Notes: a model not told the origin generated them from the letters alone. A stretch of 64,000 bases of DNA from Robinsoniella peoriensis (GCF_042680125.1 NZ_JBHTNY010000011.1); one strand, 5' to 3'. Counted from the stretch's first letter, positions 7,480-16,612 are shown. A program made the numbers and translations.

Positions 7480-8499
7480 ATGAAAGACAAATTGCAAGCC
7501 ATCAAAGAAGAAGCATTGAGTCAGATACAAACTTCCGATGCACTGGATAAATTAAATGACGTTCGTGTGTCATTCCTGGGTAAGAAGGGACAGCTGACAG
7601 CGGTTTTAAAAGGAATGAAAGATGTAACACCGGAAGAACGTCCACTGGTAGGACAGATGGTGAATGACACCAGAGCTGCTATTGAAAACTTTTTGGAAGA
7701 AACAAAAAAGAAGTTAGAAGCTAAGGTTCGGGAAGAAAAATTAAAAAGTGAAGTGATTGACGTTACACTTCCGGCGAAGAAGAATAATGTAGGTCATCGT
7801 CATCCAAATACCATTGCTTTAGAAGAAGTGGAACGTATCTTTGTTGGCATGGGATATGAAGTGGTGGAAGGACCGGAGGTAGAGTACGATCTTTACAATT
7901 TTGAAAAATTAAATATTCCGGCGAATCATCCGGCTAAGGATGAGCAGGATACTTTTTATGTAAATAAAGACATTGTTTTAAGGACACAGACTTCACCGGT
8001 ACAGGCGCGTGTAATGGAACAGGGCAAACTTCCTATCCGTATGATTGCACCTGGAAGAGTATTCCGCTCCGATGAAGTAGATGCTACACATTCACCGTCT
8101 TTCCATCAGATCGAAGGATTGGTAATTGATAAGAATATTACATTTGCAGATTTAAAAGGAACGCTGGAAGAGTTTGCAAAAGAATTGTTCGGGCCTGAGA
8201 CGAAGACAAAATTCCGTCCTCATCATTTCCCGTTTACAGAGCCAAGTGCAGAAGTAGATGTGACTTGCTTTAAATGCGGCGGAGAAGGATGCCGTTTCTG
8301 TAAAGGTTCCGGATGGATTGAAATTCTGGGCTGTGGAATGGTACATCCTCATGTTTTAGAAATGTGCGGCATTGACCCTGAGGTCTACAGTGGTTTTGCA
8401 TTTGGTGTGGGACTGGAACGTATTGCTCTTTTGAAATATGAAATTGACGATATGAGATTACTGTATGAAAACGATATTCGTTTCTTAAAACAATTTTAA
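7480..8499 (+). CDS. pheS: Phenylalanine-tRNA ligase alpha subunit
   Basis: A 339-residue catalytic subunit of phenylalanyl-tRNA synthetase, which charges tRNA-Phe. It has the N-terminal coiled coil, then class II motifs: GHRHPNTIALEEVERIF, RTQTSPVQARVM, RVFRSDEVDATHSPSFHQIEG, and the C-terminal GFAFGVGLERIALLKYEIDDMR. The ATG at 7480 is chosen over an in-frame upstream ATG because AAAAGGAG lies 9 bases before it and the length matches the family. It lies 29 bases before pheT, with which it forms the alpha2-beta2 enzyme, and is controlled by the T-box upstream. Confidence 0.97.
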   Translation: MKDKLQAIKEEALSQIQTSDALDKLNDVRVSFLGKKGQLTAVLKGMKDVTPEERPLVGQMVNDTRAAIENFLEETKKKLEAKVREEKLKSEVIDVTLPAKKNNVGHRHPNTIALEEVERIFVGMGYEVVEGPEVEYDLYNFEKLNIPANHPAKDEQDTFYVNKDIVLRTQTSPVQARVMEQGKLPIRMIAPGRVFRSDEVDATHSPSFHQIEGLVIDKNITFADLKGTLEEFAKELFGPETKTKFRPHHFPFTEPSAEVDVTCFKCGGEGCRFCKGSGWIEILGCGMVHPHVLEMCGIDPEVYSGFAFGVGLERIALLKYEIDDMRLLYENDIRFLKQF

Positions 8500-8528
8500 T
8501 GGAAATTAAGTAAAGAGAGGAAAACAGA

Positions 8529-10946
8529 ATGAATACATCATTATCATGGATTAAAGCATACGTTCCGGACCTGGAAGCGGATGCACAGGAATATACGGAT
8601 GCAATGACATTGTCAGGCACCAAGGTAGAAGGATTTGAGAGGCTGGATGAAGATCTGGAAAAAATTATAATCGGACAGATAGAATCTATAGAGAGACATC
8701 CGGATGCTGATAAGCTGATTATCTGCCAGGTAAATGTGGGTACGGAAACGGTACAGATCGTAACAGGCGCTCCAAATGTAAAAGAAGGAGATAAGATTCC
8801 GGTTGTTCTGGACGGTGGACGCGTAGCGGGCGGACATGACGGCAAGAAGACAAAAGGCGGAGTAAAGATCAAAAACGGAAAACTGCGAGGAATTGAATCC
8901 TGCGGTATGATGTGCTCTATTGAAGAACTGGGTTCTACAAGAGAGATGTATCCGGAAGCACCAGAGTATGGTATTTATATTTTTCCGGAGGATGCAAAGG
9001 TAGGAGAAAGTGCTATACATGCTCTGGATTTAGACGATGTTGTATTCGAATATGAGATTACATCCAACCGTGTGGACTGCTATAGCGTAATTGGTATTGC
9101 CAGAGAAGCGGCTGCGACATTTAATAAAAAGTTTGTACCTCCGGTTGTTGCTAAAACCGGAAATAACGAAGATGTAAATGATTATATCAAAGTGACAGTA
9201 CAGGATACGGAGCTGTGCCCCCGCTACTGTGCAAGAGTAGTTAAGAATATTAAAATAGCTCCATCACCGAAATGGATGCAGAGACGCCTCGCAGCAAACG
9301 GTATCCGTCCAATTAATAACATTGTCGATATTACCAATTATGTTATGGAAGAGTACGGTCAGCCTATGCATGCTTATGACTATGATACCATTGCAAATCA
9401 TGAAATCATTGTGAGACGTGCAAATGCAGATGAGAAATTTGTTACCCTGGACGGTCAGGAAAGAACGATGGATGAGTCTGTTCTGATGATCTGTGATGGG
9501 GAAAAAGCAGTTGGTATTGCCGGAATCATGGGTGGAGAAAATTCTATGATTACGGATGATGTTAAAACAATGCTCTTTGAAGCGGCATGCTTTGATGGAA
9601 CGAATATCAGACTTTCCAGTAAGAAAGTAGGACTTCGTACGGATGCTTCCGGTAAATTTGAAAAAGGGCTGGATCCAAATAATGCCCAGGCAGCGATAGA
9701 CCGTGCATGCCAGCTGGTAGAAGAGCTGGGAGCAGGAGAAGTTGTTGGCGGTATGGCTGACGTGTATGGTAAGAAGAAAAATCCGGTTCGTATTGGTTTT
9801 GATGCTGATAAGATTAATACGCTGTTAGGAACTGATATTTCAAAAGAAGAAATGCTGGGATATTTTGAGAAAATTGGATTGGAATACGATGCAGCGGCAA
9901 ACGAGATTATAGCACCTACTTTCCGCCATGATTTGTTCCGCATGGCTGATCTGGCTGAAGAAGTGGCAAGATTTTATGGTTATGACAATATACCGACGAC
10001 ACTACCAAGAGGAGAAGCAACCACCGGGAAGCTGACCTTTAAGTTGAGAATCGAAGAAGTGGCAAGAGATATTGCAGAATTCTGCGGTTTTTCTCAGGGT
10101 ATGACGTATTCTTTCGAAAGTCCTAAGGTGTTTGACAAACTGCTCTTGCCGGAAGATTCGGAATATAGAAAGGCAATCCAGATCTCTAATCCTTTGGGGG
10201 AAGATTTCAGTATCATGAGAACCATTTCTCTGAATGGGATGCTGACCTCCCTGGCATTTAATTACAATCACAGAAATAAAAATGTTCGTTTGTATGAACT
10301 TGGAAATGTATATCTGCCAACAGAACTTCCGCTTAAGGATCTTCCTGATGAGAGAATGCAGTTTACGCTTGGAATGTATGGAGAAGGTGATTTCTATACA
10401 ATGAAAGGTGTAATTGAAGAGTTCTTTGAGAAAATAGGACTGCATGAGAAGGAAACCTATGATCCCAAGTCTGGCAAACCGTTTTTGCATCCGGGACGTC
10501 AGGCAAATATCATTTACAATGGAAAAGTTGTGGGATATTTGGGCGAAGTGCATCCGGAAGTAGCGGATAATTATGATATTGGCGATCGTGTTTATGTTGC
10601 AGTGCTGGATATGCCTCTGGTAGTGGAAATGTCTACCTTTGACCGTAAGTTTGAAGGAATTGCCAAGTTCCCTGCAGTTAACCGTGACCTTAGTATGGTT
10701 GTGCCAAAAGAAATTCTGGCGGGTCAGATTGAAGCTATGATTGCACAGAGAGGCGGCAAAATATTAGAAAGCTACCAGTTATTTGATATTTATGAAGGCT
10801 CTCAGATTAAAGAAGGATTTAAATCCATTGCTTACTCTATTACATTCAGGGCTAAAGATAAAACGTTGGAAGAAGCTGAAGTTTCTGCAGCAATGAAGAA
10901 AATTTTGAATGGCTTAGAATCCATGGGAATCGAGCTGAGACAGTAG
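8529..10946 (+). CDS. pheT: Phenylalanine-tRNA ligase beta subunit
   Basis: An 805-residue beta subunit of phenylalanyl-tRNA synthetase, with the full bacterial domain order: the N-terminal tRNA-binding (EMAP-like) domain around residues 40-150 with HPDADKLIICQVN, the B3/B4 editing domain around 210-370, the B5 domain, the synthetase-like core, and a C-terminal anticodon-binding fold (FPAVNRDLSMVVPKEI to the end). Ribosome site AGAGAGGAAA precedes the ATG. It is cotranscribed with pheS, and a histidine phosphatase gene starts 2 bases after its stop. Confidence 0.97.
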   Translation: MNTSLSWIKAYVPDLEADAQEYTDAMTLSGTKVEGFERLDEDLEKIIIGQIESIERHPDADKLIICQVNVGTETVQIVTGAPNVKEGDKIPVVLDGGRVAGGHDGKKTKGGVKIKNGKLRGIESCGMMCSIEELGSTREMYPEAPEYGIYIFPEDAKVGESAIHALDLDDVVFEYEITSNRVDCYSVIGIAREAAATFNKKFVPPVVAKTGNNEDVNDYIKVTVQDTELCPRYCARVVKNIKIAPSPKWMQRRLAANGIRPINNIVDITNYVMEEYGQPMHAYDYDTIANHEIIVRRANADEKFVTLDGQERTMDESVLMICDGEKAVGIAGIMGGENSMITDDVKTMLFEAACFDGTNIRLSSKKVGLRTDASGKFEKGLDPNNAQAAIDRACQLVEELGAGEVVGGMADVYGKKKNPVRIGFDADKINTLLGTDISKEEMLGYFEKIGLEYDAAANEIIAPTFRHDLFRMADLAEEVARFYGYDNIPTTLPRGEATTGKLTFKLRIEEVARDIAEFCGFSQGMTYSFESPKVFDKLLLPEDSEYRKAIQISNPLGEDFSIMRTISLNGMLTSLAFNYNHRNKNVRLYELGNVYLPTELPLKDLPDERMQFTLGMYGEGDFYTMKGVIEEFFEKIGLHEKETYDPKSGKPFLHPGRQANIIYNGKVVGYLGEVHPEVADNYDIGDRVYVAVLDMPLVVEMSTFDRKFEGIAKFPAVNRDLSMVVPKEILAGQIEAMIAQRGGKILESYQLFDIYEGSQIKEGFKSIAYSITFRAKDKTLEEAEVSAAMKKILNGLESMGIELRQ

Positions 10947-10948
10947 TT

Positions 10949-11566
10949 ATGAAAATTTATATAATGAGGCATGGGGAGACAGACTGGAATACCCAGAAAC
11001 GTCTCCAGGGCCGCACGGATATCCCGTTAAATGAAAATGGGAGAAAATTGGCAAAGATTACGGCAGAAGCTTTAAAAGAGATACCATTTGATCTGGCTAT
11101 CAGCAGTCCGCTGGAACGGGCTCTGGAAACAGCCAGAATTGTAATGGGAGAACGCAATGCTCCTATATTAACTGATGAGCGGATTATAGAGATCAGCTTT
11201 GGTGTTTTTGAAGGGATGATAAGCGGCAGGGAAAACTACGAGATTCCGGATCCCGAGTTTTCTAACTTCTTTCGGGCACCGGATAAGTATGTTCCTCCTT
11301 CAGATGGAGAGGATATCCGATCCCTGGGGGAGAGGACAAAAGCATTTATGGACGATATTTTAAATCGTGAGGAGTATCAGGATAAAACAATCCTGATTAC
11401 AACTCACGGCGGTGCGATGCGGGGATTACTCAACAGCGTGCGTACGTTTGAAATGTCTGATTTCTGGAATGGCGGAGTTCCGAAAAATTGCTGTGTGGCA
11501 ATTCTGGAATGCCATGATAAAAAGGCAGAAGTGCTGGAAGAAAATAAAATATATTATCAGGTATGA
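10949..11566 (+). CDS. Histidine phosphatase family protein (phosphoglycerate-mutase-like)
   Basis: A 205-residue branch-1 histidine phosphatase. The phosphohistidine motif MRHGETDWN is at residues 5-13, SSPLERALETA near 50 supplies the second arginine region, and the acid/base histidine is in TTHGGAMRG near 151. These enzymes remove phosphate from varied small substrates (sugar phosphates, alpha-ribazole phosphate); sequence alone does not fix the substrate. It begins 2 bases after pheT, so it is probably translated from the T-box-controlled message, and ends at a large hairpin. Confidence 0.85.
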   Translation: MKIYIMRHGETDWNTQKRLQGRTDIPLNENGRKLAKITAEALKEIPFDLAISSPLERALETARIVMGERNAPILTDERIIEISFGVFEGMISGRENYEIPDPEFSNFFRAPDKYVPPSDGEDIRSLGERTKAFMDDILNREEYQDKTILITTHGGAMRGLLNSVRTFEMSDFWNGGVPKNCCVAILECHDKKAEVLEENKIYYQV

Positions 11567-11641
11567 AAAATGCCTGTACCGGAAGGTGCTTTTTGGTTGC
11601 ATCCGCAACTGTGAAGTTACCCTATGGTACAGGCATTTTCT
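11567..11641. terminator. Branched bidirectional terminator
   Basis: Outer arms AAAATGCCTGTACC (11567-11580) and GGTACAGGCATTTT (11626-11639) pair perfectly and enclose a smaller hairpin (GGTTGC...GCAACT). The A- and T-ended arms allow stopping in both directions, between the convergent phosphatase and membrane-protein genes. Confidence 0.75.
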
Positions 11642-11715
11642 GTTGTTACTGGAATCCTGTTTCGTATCTTGATATTGGATGAAAATAATGTCGTTTCCGG
11701 AAATAATGACAGGGT

Positions 11716-12255
11716 TTAATTTTTTAATACTTCCGATGGAATCGATTTAAATAAATTAATATTGGGTGTATGGTTGGTAAATGCGGCGAAGAAAAATGCT
11801 AACAGAAGCAGGAGGCACAGGCACAATATATTCGAAGTGTGATTTCCCGTTTTTTTGCATGCACTCAAGTACCAACTGCAAAAGTAACAGATCAGAACGC
11901 CCAGGACAAATGTCAGAATATCCATGGCCAGGTAGTTTGTTCCGATTATACCGGTGTAAGTATAAAAGAATGCAACGATAAACAACAATCCTGCGAAGCA
12001 TCCGATTGTTTTGGCGGTGACAAAGGAGGAAAAGTTCTTCCCAATCAAAAAGTATTCAATAAATGTGAGAAACAGAAAAGGAAAGAATAACATTTTCAGG
12101 TGTTCCCAGGTGGATTCATTAATCGGGGAAATAAAGGCAATAAGGTAATGGTAGCCGCTCCATTTATATATAAAGTGGAAAAGAGTTCCAAAAACGATAG
12201 CCAGCAGGGCAAAGGTAAGCTCATAGTAAAAGTATTGTTTTTTAATTGATTTCAT
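11716..12255 (-). CDS. Small integral membrane protein of unknown function (DUF6512-like)
   Basis: A 179-residue protein with five likely membrane helices. The conserved-looking central patch SPINESTWEHLKMLFFPFLF (near residue 43) resembles the uncharacterised DUF6512 family, by recall only. The start is the ATG at 12255, since GCAGGAGGTATAACT sits just upstream; a longer frame to 12300 lacks a ribosome site. It stands alone, divergent from the LacI-type regulator. No function can be assigned. Confidence 0.7.
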   Translation of the reverse strand: MKSIKKQYFYYELTFALLAIVFGTLFHFIYKWSGYHYLIAFISPINESTWEHLKMLFFPFLFLTFIEYFLIGKNFSSFVTAKTIGCFAGLLFIVAFFYTYTGIIGTNYLAMDILTFVLGVLICYFCSWYLSACKKTGNHTSNILCLCLLLLLAFFFAAFTNHTPNINLFKSIPSEVLKN

Positions 12256-12502
12256 AGTTATACCTCCTGCATACCGCGGGCTCCGCCTGCGATACTGCAT
12301 TAATAAATAGTTTGATAGGAAGTTTCAAACGTACCTCCAAAAGGGGATTTTAACTTAGTGTATGGGATATTAGAAAAATTATGTAAAAGATTAGAATTAA
12401 TCCATTGCAATTATATATAAATTTTGATAAAATAATATATAAATAATTTAATTGGACGTTTATATGCGATAAAATCGTGTGAAAGGAAGGGTATATTCGG
12501 TT

Positions 12503-13507
12503 ATGAAGGTGAGTATAAAAAGTATTAGCGAGAAGACCGGTTTCTCGCCGGCTACTATTTCCAATGCGCTTAATCATAAAAAAGGTGTGAATGCGCAGAC
12601 ATCAGCAGAAATTTTTCGTGTGGCTAAGGAGATGGGATATATCAGTGAATCCAGTATTCGTAAGATCAAATTTGTCATCTTTAAAAAGAATGGTTTGATT
12701 ATCGATGATACGCCATTTTTCTCGCTGTTGATTGATGGATTCGAGAAGGAATGCCGGGAGTCAGGGTTTGAGATGGTTATATGCCATTTGAACCAGAAAG
12801 ATGAAGACTATGAAGAACAGGTGCACTGGATGATTAATGACAGTGCGTCTGCTATTGTATTGCTTGGCACGGAGCTTATGGAAGAGGATGTGAAGATCTT
12901 TAAAAGCGCAGGATGTCCGTTTTTAATGCTGGATTATTGGGCTGGAGATATGTCATTTAACGGAGTGCTGATTAATAATGCGGATTCTTCCAGGAAAGCA
13001 GTGGAGTATCTGATTCAAAAAGGCCATAAGGAAATCGGTTATCTGAGAGGGAGTTTTCGTATTAAGGCATTTCGTTCCAGAGCGGTAGGCTATGGTACTG
13101 CAATGCAAAAAGCAAATCTTCCGGTAAAAAATGAGAATACGGTAACCCTTCCCACTACATTAAATGGGGCATACCAGGAAATGCTGAAGTACCTGCAGAA
13201 GAAATCAAAATTACCTACGGCGTATTTTGCGGATAATGATATGATTGCCCTTGGTGCAATGAAAGCGCTTCAGGAAATGGGATACCGGGTACCCGAAGAC
13301 GTTTCGCTGGTTGGTTTTGATGATCTCCCTTTCAGTGAGATATCATCCCCGGCGCTTACCACCCTTCGCGTACCAAAGCAGGAGATGGGGAAACTTGCAG
13401 TGCGCCGGGTAATTGACATGATTAAAAAAGATGATGACCAGGTTAATACAAAGATTCAGGTGTGTACGAAATTTATTGAACGTGATAGTGTTTGCGAACG
13501 GTCGTAA
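12503..13507 (+). CDS. LacI-family transcriptional regulator
   Basis: A 334-residue LacI-type regulator. The N-terminal helix-turn-helix is clear (SIKSISEKTGFSPATISNAL, residues 3-22, then the hinge region), followed by a periplasmic-binding-protein-like effector domain (ILLGTELMEEDV..., LVGFDDLPFSEISSPALTTLRVPKQEMG near the C-terminus). I chose the ATG at 12503 (ribosome site AAAGGAAGGG) over a GTG at 12479. It precedes a sugar ABC transporter and pentose-type catabolic genes on the same strand and is the natural candidate regulator for them, although an unrelated ECF operon lies between. Confidence 0.88.
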   Translation: MKVSIKSISEKTGFSPATISNALNHKKGVNAQTSAEIFRVAKEMGYISESSIRKIKFVIFKKNGLIIDDTPFFSLLIDGFEKECRESGFEMVICHLNQKDEDYEEQVHWMINDSASAIVLLGTELMEEDVKIFKSAGCPFLMLDYWAGDMSFNGVLINNADSSRKAVEYLIQKGHKEIGYLRGSFRIKAFRSRAVGYGTAMQKANLPVKNENTVTLPTTLNGAYQEMLKYLQKKSKLPTAYFADNDMIALGAMKALQEMGYRVPEDVSLVGFDDLPFSEISSPALTTLRVPKQEMGKLAVRRVIDMIKKDDDQVNTKIQVCTKFIERDSVCERS

Positions 13508-13526
13508 AGCACGCGTGTTTGAAAAC

Positions 13527-13546
13527 AGCCGGGGGAAACCCCGGCT
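13527..13546 (+). terminator. GNRA-loop hairpin after the LacI gene
   Basis: A perfect 8-bp stem AGCCGGGG/CCCCGGCT with a GAAA loop, but no T-run; more likely an RNA-stabilising hairpin than a classic terminator. Confidence 0.5.
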
Positions 13547-13639
13547 CAGACTGCATATAGATCAACTCCATTTGAATTTACCGGGAATAAAAATGTGTTC
13601 CTGCCGGGCGCATATCCGGCGTAATGGGAAGCTTAGATT

Positions 13640-13708
13640 AATGGGAAGTAAAACAGGAATCCGCCGTAATAAAAGGATATCCTGATAGTTTACTTCCCAT
13701 TTTTTTGT
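13640..13708 (+). terminator. Terminator before the ECF sigma operon
   Basis: Arms AATGGGAAGTAAA (13640-13652) and TTTACTTCCCATT (13689-13701) pair perfectly around an inner stem, and seven Ts follow. With the hairpin at 13527 and the ECF promoter at 13851, this accounts for the 394-base gap between the two genes. Confidence 0.8.
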
Positions 13709-13850
13709 CTTTTTGTATAGTTGTATTATCCTATCAGTAATTATCACAGCGCGCTCTGTTAACTTTCAAATAAAATTTGATTAGCAATTTACTTTAAAGG
13801 GTTATACTCTAAAATAAGATTTGCCCCCGCAATAATTATTTAAAAAAGTT

Positions 13851-13879
13851 TGTAACGAATTTTATACTTGAGAGTCTTA
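13851..13879 (+). promoter_or_regulatory. Possible ECF-sigma autoregulatory promoter
   Basis: TGTAAC (13851-13856), 17 bases, GTCTTA (13874-13879). This resembles the AAC-type -35 and GTC-type -10 elements used by ECF sigma factors, and lies 22 bases before the sigma gene start. It is an inference from position and pattern. Confidence 0.4.
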
Positions 13880-13901
13880 TATACGAAAGCGAGGTGAGAA
13901 A

Positions 13902-14375
13902 GTGACAGATTTTAACGAAATATACAAGCTCTATTTCAGGGATGTATATAAATATGTTTTATCCTTAAGCAGAAATGAAGCAATTGCTGAAGAAATAACC
14001 CAAGAAACTTTTTTTAAAGCACTAAGAAATATCGACAAATTTGAGGGGAAGTGCAAACTTTATGTTTGGCTATGTCAAATTGCCAAAAACTGTTATTTTA
14101 CTTCTGTTAAAAATGAACAGAAATCAACAATGTTAAATGAAACACAGGAAACTGCCAATGAAGTAAACATTGAACAGAGTTTATTGACAAAGGAGAGTGC
14201 CTTGGAAATCCATAAAGCCCTGCACAGCTTAGAAGAGCCTTATAAGGAGGTTTTTACACTGAGAGTTTTTGGAGAATTATCTTTTCAACAAATAGGCATC
14301 TTGTTTGAGAAAACGGAAAGTTGGGCCAGAGTCACTTACCATCGAGCCAAAACAAAATTAAAGGAGAGACTATAA
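13902..14375 (+). CDS. ECF-type RNA polymerase sigma factor
   Basis: A 157-residue sigma-70-family factor of the extracytoplasmic-function type. Region 2 is visible at residues 5-70 (YKLYFRDVYKYVLSLSRNEAIAEEITQETFFKAL), region 4 at about 100-155 (LEEPYKEVFTLRVFGELSFQQIGILFEKTESWARVTYHRAKTKL). It starts with GTG after GAGGTGAG. The anti-sigma gene starts 1 base after its stop, and thioredoxin-like, CXXC-peptide and iron-sulfur genes follow, suggesting that it controls an envelope redox function. Confidence 0.92.
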   Translation: MTDFNEIYKLYFRDVYKYVLSLSRNEAIAEEITQETFFKALRNIDKFEGKCKLYVWLCQIAKNCYFTSVKNEQKSTMLNETQETANEVNIEQSLLTKESALEIHKALHSLEEPYKEVFTLRVFGELSFQQIGILFEKTESWARVTYHRAKTKLKERL

Positions 14376-14376
14376 T

Positions 14377-14826
14377 ATGAGTATAAATTGTGAAGTTGTC
14401 AAAGATTTACTGCCGCTGTATCACGATAATGTATGCAGTGAAGACAGCCGTAAGTTAATTGAGGAGCACTTATCCACCTGCTTAAAGTGCACAGAAGAGC
14501 TAAAGCAAATAAATGAAGAAATTTTGACAGTAAGTCATACGGAGGATATAAGCCTGATAAGTAATATTTCGAAAAAATGGAAGCGAGACATATTATCTGC
14601 TTTTTTACTGGGTACCTTAATGCTTTCGATTCTGGCAAGCATTGGCTGTGCAGCAGCATTTATGGCAATAGGAAGCTATGTTACGGCAGAGGGTGTATTA
14701 GTGGAACCCTTTGCATTAATTCCAATTGCATATTTTTTTGCATTTACTGCGATACTGTCTGCAATCGGCTTAGCTGTCACTTATCTTGTGAAGCACAATA
14801 AAAAGAAGAGGGAGATAAAGAAATGA
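14377..14826 (+). CDS. Anti-sigma factor with zinc-finger domain, two membrane helices
   Basis: A 149-residue membrane-bound anti-sigma factor. The N-terminal zf-HC2 module has C6, and the H-x3-C-x2-C motif HLSTCLKC near residues 30-37. Two hydrophobic helices follow at about 68-95 and 105-130, then a basic tail. In this family the zinc site binds the sigma factor, and oxidation or another envelope signal releases it. It is coupled to the sigma gene, and its stop overlaps the start of the TlpA-like gene by 4 bases. Confidence 0.88.
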   Translation: MSINCEVVKDLLPLYHDNVCSEDSRKLIEEHLSTCLKCTEELKQINEEILTVSHTEDISLISNISKKWKRDILSAFLLGTLMLSILASIGCAAAFMAIGSYVTAEGVLVEPFALIPIAYFFAFTAILSAIGLAVTYLVKHNKKKREIKK

Positions 14827-15458
14827 AAAAAGCTTTTAAAGTAATTGGAATTATAGTTGCCGTAATAATCAGCATTGTTATAATACTGGCTGTTCTCCTG
14901 CTGATCAAGGGTCCAAGTGATGTTATTGTTTTAACGGAAGAAGAATTGAATGCGCAGAATTCCGAGCAAATTGAATTATTTTCGAACATAGATATATCCG
15001 GTTTTAACACGGCAACGCTAACCGGTGAAACGGTATCTTCCGACATTTTTAAAGATTATGAAATTACAATGATAAACCTGTGGACAACGGATTGCAGCCC
15101 CTGTATTGCTGAAATGCCCGATATTGCAAAGTTGTATAATGCAAAACCAAAGGGCAGCAATATTATTTCAATTTGTGTCGATACTGTGAATCTTAAAAAA
15201 GATATAGACAAAAAAGCAGTTAAATTCGCGACCCGAATTATGAGTGATGCAGGTGTGAATTTTATGACACTTATTCCTGACCAAGTGCTTCAAGAGGAGC
15301 TAACAGACCGGACGAATATTTTTCCGACAACTATTTTTGTAGACAGTAAGGGCAAGGTGGTCGGAGAGCCTCATTTTGGAGGTACATCAGAAGATGACTA
15401 CAGAGAAGCGATTCTAGATAGAATTGCTCTTGTTTCAAATAAAACAGAGCAGAAATGA
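14823..15458 (+). CDS. TlpA-like membrane-anchored thioredoxin-fold protein
   Basis: A 211-residue protein with one N-terminal membrane helix (residues about 7-29) and an outward-facing thioredoxin fold. The active-site motif is WTTDCSPC near residues 80-87 and the cis-proline region is TNIFPTTIFVDSKGK near 160. TlpA/ResA proteins reduce or isomerise disulfides outside the membrane. Start overlap (ATGA) couples it to the anti-sigma gene. The following CXXC peptide and polyferredoxin are plausible sources of electrons for it. Confidence 0.9.
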   Translation: MKKAFKVIGIIVAVIISIVIILAVLLLIKGPSDVIVLTEEELNAQNSEQIELFSNIDISGFNTATLTGETVSSDIFKDYEITMINLWTTDCSPCIAEMPDIAKLYNAKPKGSNIISICVDTVNLKKDIDKKAVKFATRIMSDAGVNFMTLIPDQVLQEELTDRTNIFPTTIFVDSKGKVVGEPHFGGTSEDDYREAILDRIALVSNKTEQK

Positions 15459-15469
15459 AAGGTGTTAAT

Positions 15470-15616
15470 ATGAAATTCACACGTCTTATTTACTTTAAAT
15501 TTTATATTCTGGTAGCATCACTGGTGATGATAGGAATTGGTTTTATGCGGGAGGAACAATTCACGGTTCTAAAAAAAGCAGTCAACATTTGTCTTGAGTG
15601 CATAGGGATAGGCTGA
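15470..15616 (+). CDS. 48-residue CXXC membrane peptide (CD1871A-like)
   Basis: A short gene: an ATG at 15470 with GAAAGGTG upstream, one membrane helix (residues about 10-25) and a C-terminal CLEC (CXXC) motif at residues 41-44. It resembles the small CD1871A-type CXXC-motif family of Clostridia, which I recall being found beside polyferredoxin genes. Its TGA overlaps the next ATG (TGATG). Conserved position and coupling argue that it is real. A role as a redox relay between the TlpA-like protein and the polyferredoxin is an inference. Confidence 0.75.
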   Translation: MKFTRLIYFKFYILVASLVMIGIGFMREEQFTVLKKAVNICLECIGIG

Positions 15617-16458
15617 TGAATCAAATGAAAAACAAAAGACATATCATTCAGCTGGTCTCTGTCATTTTTACAAATGGGTATTTGGCCGGGTACACCAAGG
15701 GAAAAATATTCACGGGAAACACAAAGCTGTTTTGTGTGCCGGTACTTAATTGTTATTCCTGCCCAGGAGCACTGGGTTCTTGCCCAATAGGGGCACTGCA
15801 GGCGGTATTGGGAGATTACAACTATAATTTTTCCTTTTATGTTTTCGGGTTTATTATGCTGTTTGGTGTTTTACTCGGGCGCTTTATCTGTGGATTTTTA
15901 TGCCCTTTTGGGTTTATACAAGACTTGCTTTACAAAATTAAAACCCCGAAGCTAAAAATACCAGGCAAGGTCGATAAACTCCTGCGGTATCTAAAATATA
16001 TTATTTTACTCGTTTTCGTTATTGCTCTGCCGATTATTATTACAAATCAATATGGAATGGGAAATCCATTTTTTTGCAAACTGATTTGCCCCGCCGGAAC
16101 ATTAGGCGGCGGTATCCCCCTGATGGCAATTAATGAAGAATTAAAAAACACTATAGGGTTATTGTTTTATTGGAAATTAGGCATATTGATTGGGATTTTG
16201 CTATCTTGCATTTTTGTTTATCGCCCCTTTTGCAAGTACCTTTGTCCATTGGGAGCACTGTATGCCTTATTCAATAAATTCAGTTTTTATCAGCTTGCCA
16301 TTGATAAGGCAAAGTGCACTAACTGTAAGCTGTGCGTGAAAAACTGCAAAATGAATGTGGAAGTTACAAAAGATATCAATAGTAAAGAGTGCATCCGCTG
16401 CGGCGAGTGTAAAAGCATCTGCCCACATATGGCGATTAGTTCCCGTTTCAGCAGATAG
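15616..16458 (+). CDS. Membrane 4Fe-4S polyferredoxin (NapH/YccM-like)
   Basis: A 280-residue membrane protein with about four helices and many cysteine motifs: CYSCPGALGSCP near residue 36, CGFLCPFG near 93, CKLICPAG near 153, CKYLCPLG near 204, and two C-terminal ferredoxin-type clusters, CTNCKLCVKNC and CIRCGECKSICP (residues about 234-272). This is the NapH/NosR/YccM architecture that passes electrons from the cytoplasm across the membrane. I take the ATG at 15616, overlapping the stop of the CXXC peptide, as start. It is the last gene of the sigma operon. Confidence 0.9.
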   Translation: MNQMKNKRHIIQLVSVIFTNGYLAGYTKGKIFTGNTKLFCVPVLNCYSCPGALGSCPIGALQAVLGDYNYNFSFYVFGFIMLFGVLLGRFICGFLCPFGFIQDLLYKIKTPKLKIPGKVDKLLRYLKYIILLVFVIALPIIITNQYGMGNPFFCKLICPAGTLGGGIPLMAINEELKNTIGLLFYWKLGILIGILLSCIFVYRPFCKYLCPLGALYALFNKFSFYQLAIDKAKCTNCKLCVKNCKMNVEVTKDINSKECIRCGECKSICPHMAISSRFSR

Positions 16459-16499
16459 TCACTGTTTGGCATTCGCCGCAGCACCTTTCGGGTGCCGGC

Positions 16500-16526
16500 A
16501 AAAAGCCGGGCGCACCTGGCTTTTTT
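16500..16526 (+). terminator. Terminator of the ECF/polyferredoxin operon
   Basis: An 11-bp stem (AAAAAGCCGGG / CCTGGCTTTTT, one G-U pair) with a 4-base loop, ending in Ts. Confidence 0.85.
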
Positions 16527-16612
16527 AATCTTGTAGAGCAGGCTCTGGAGGCTTTTTGGTCATGGATCGATCAACGGAAGTCAACCCGGAAGGATAAAGC
16601 TGTCACATATAA

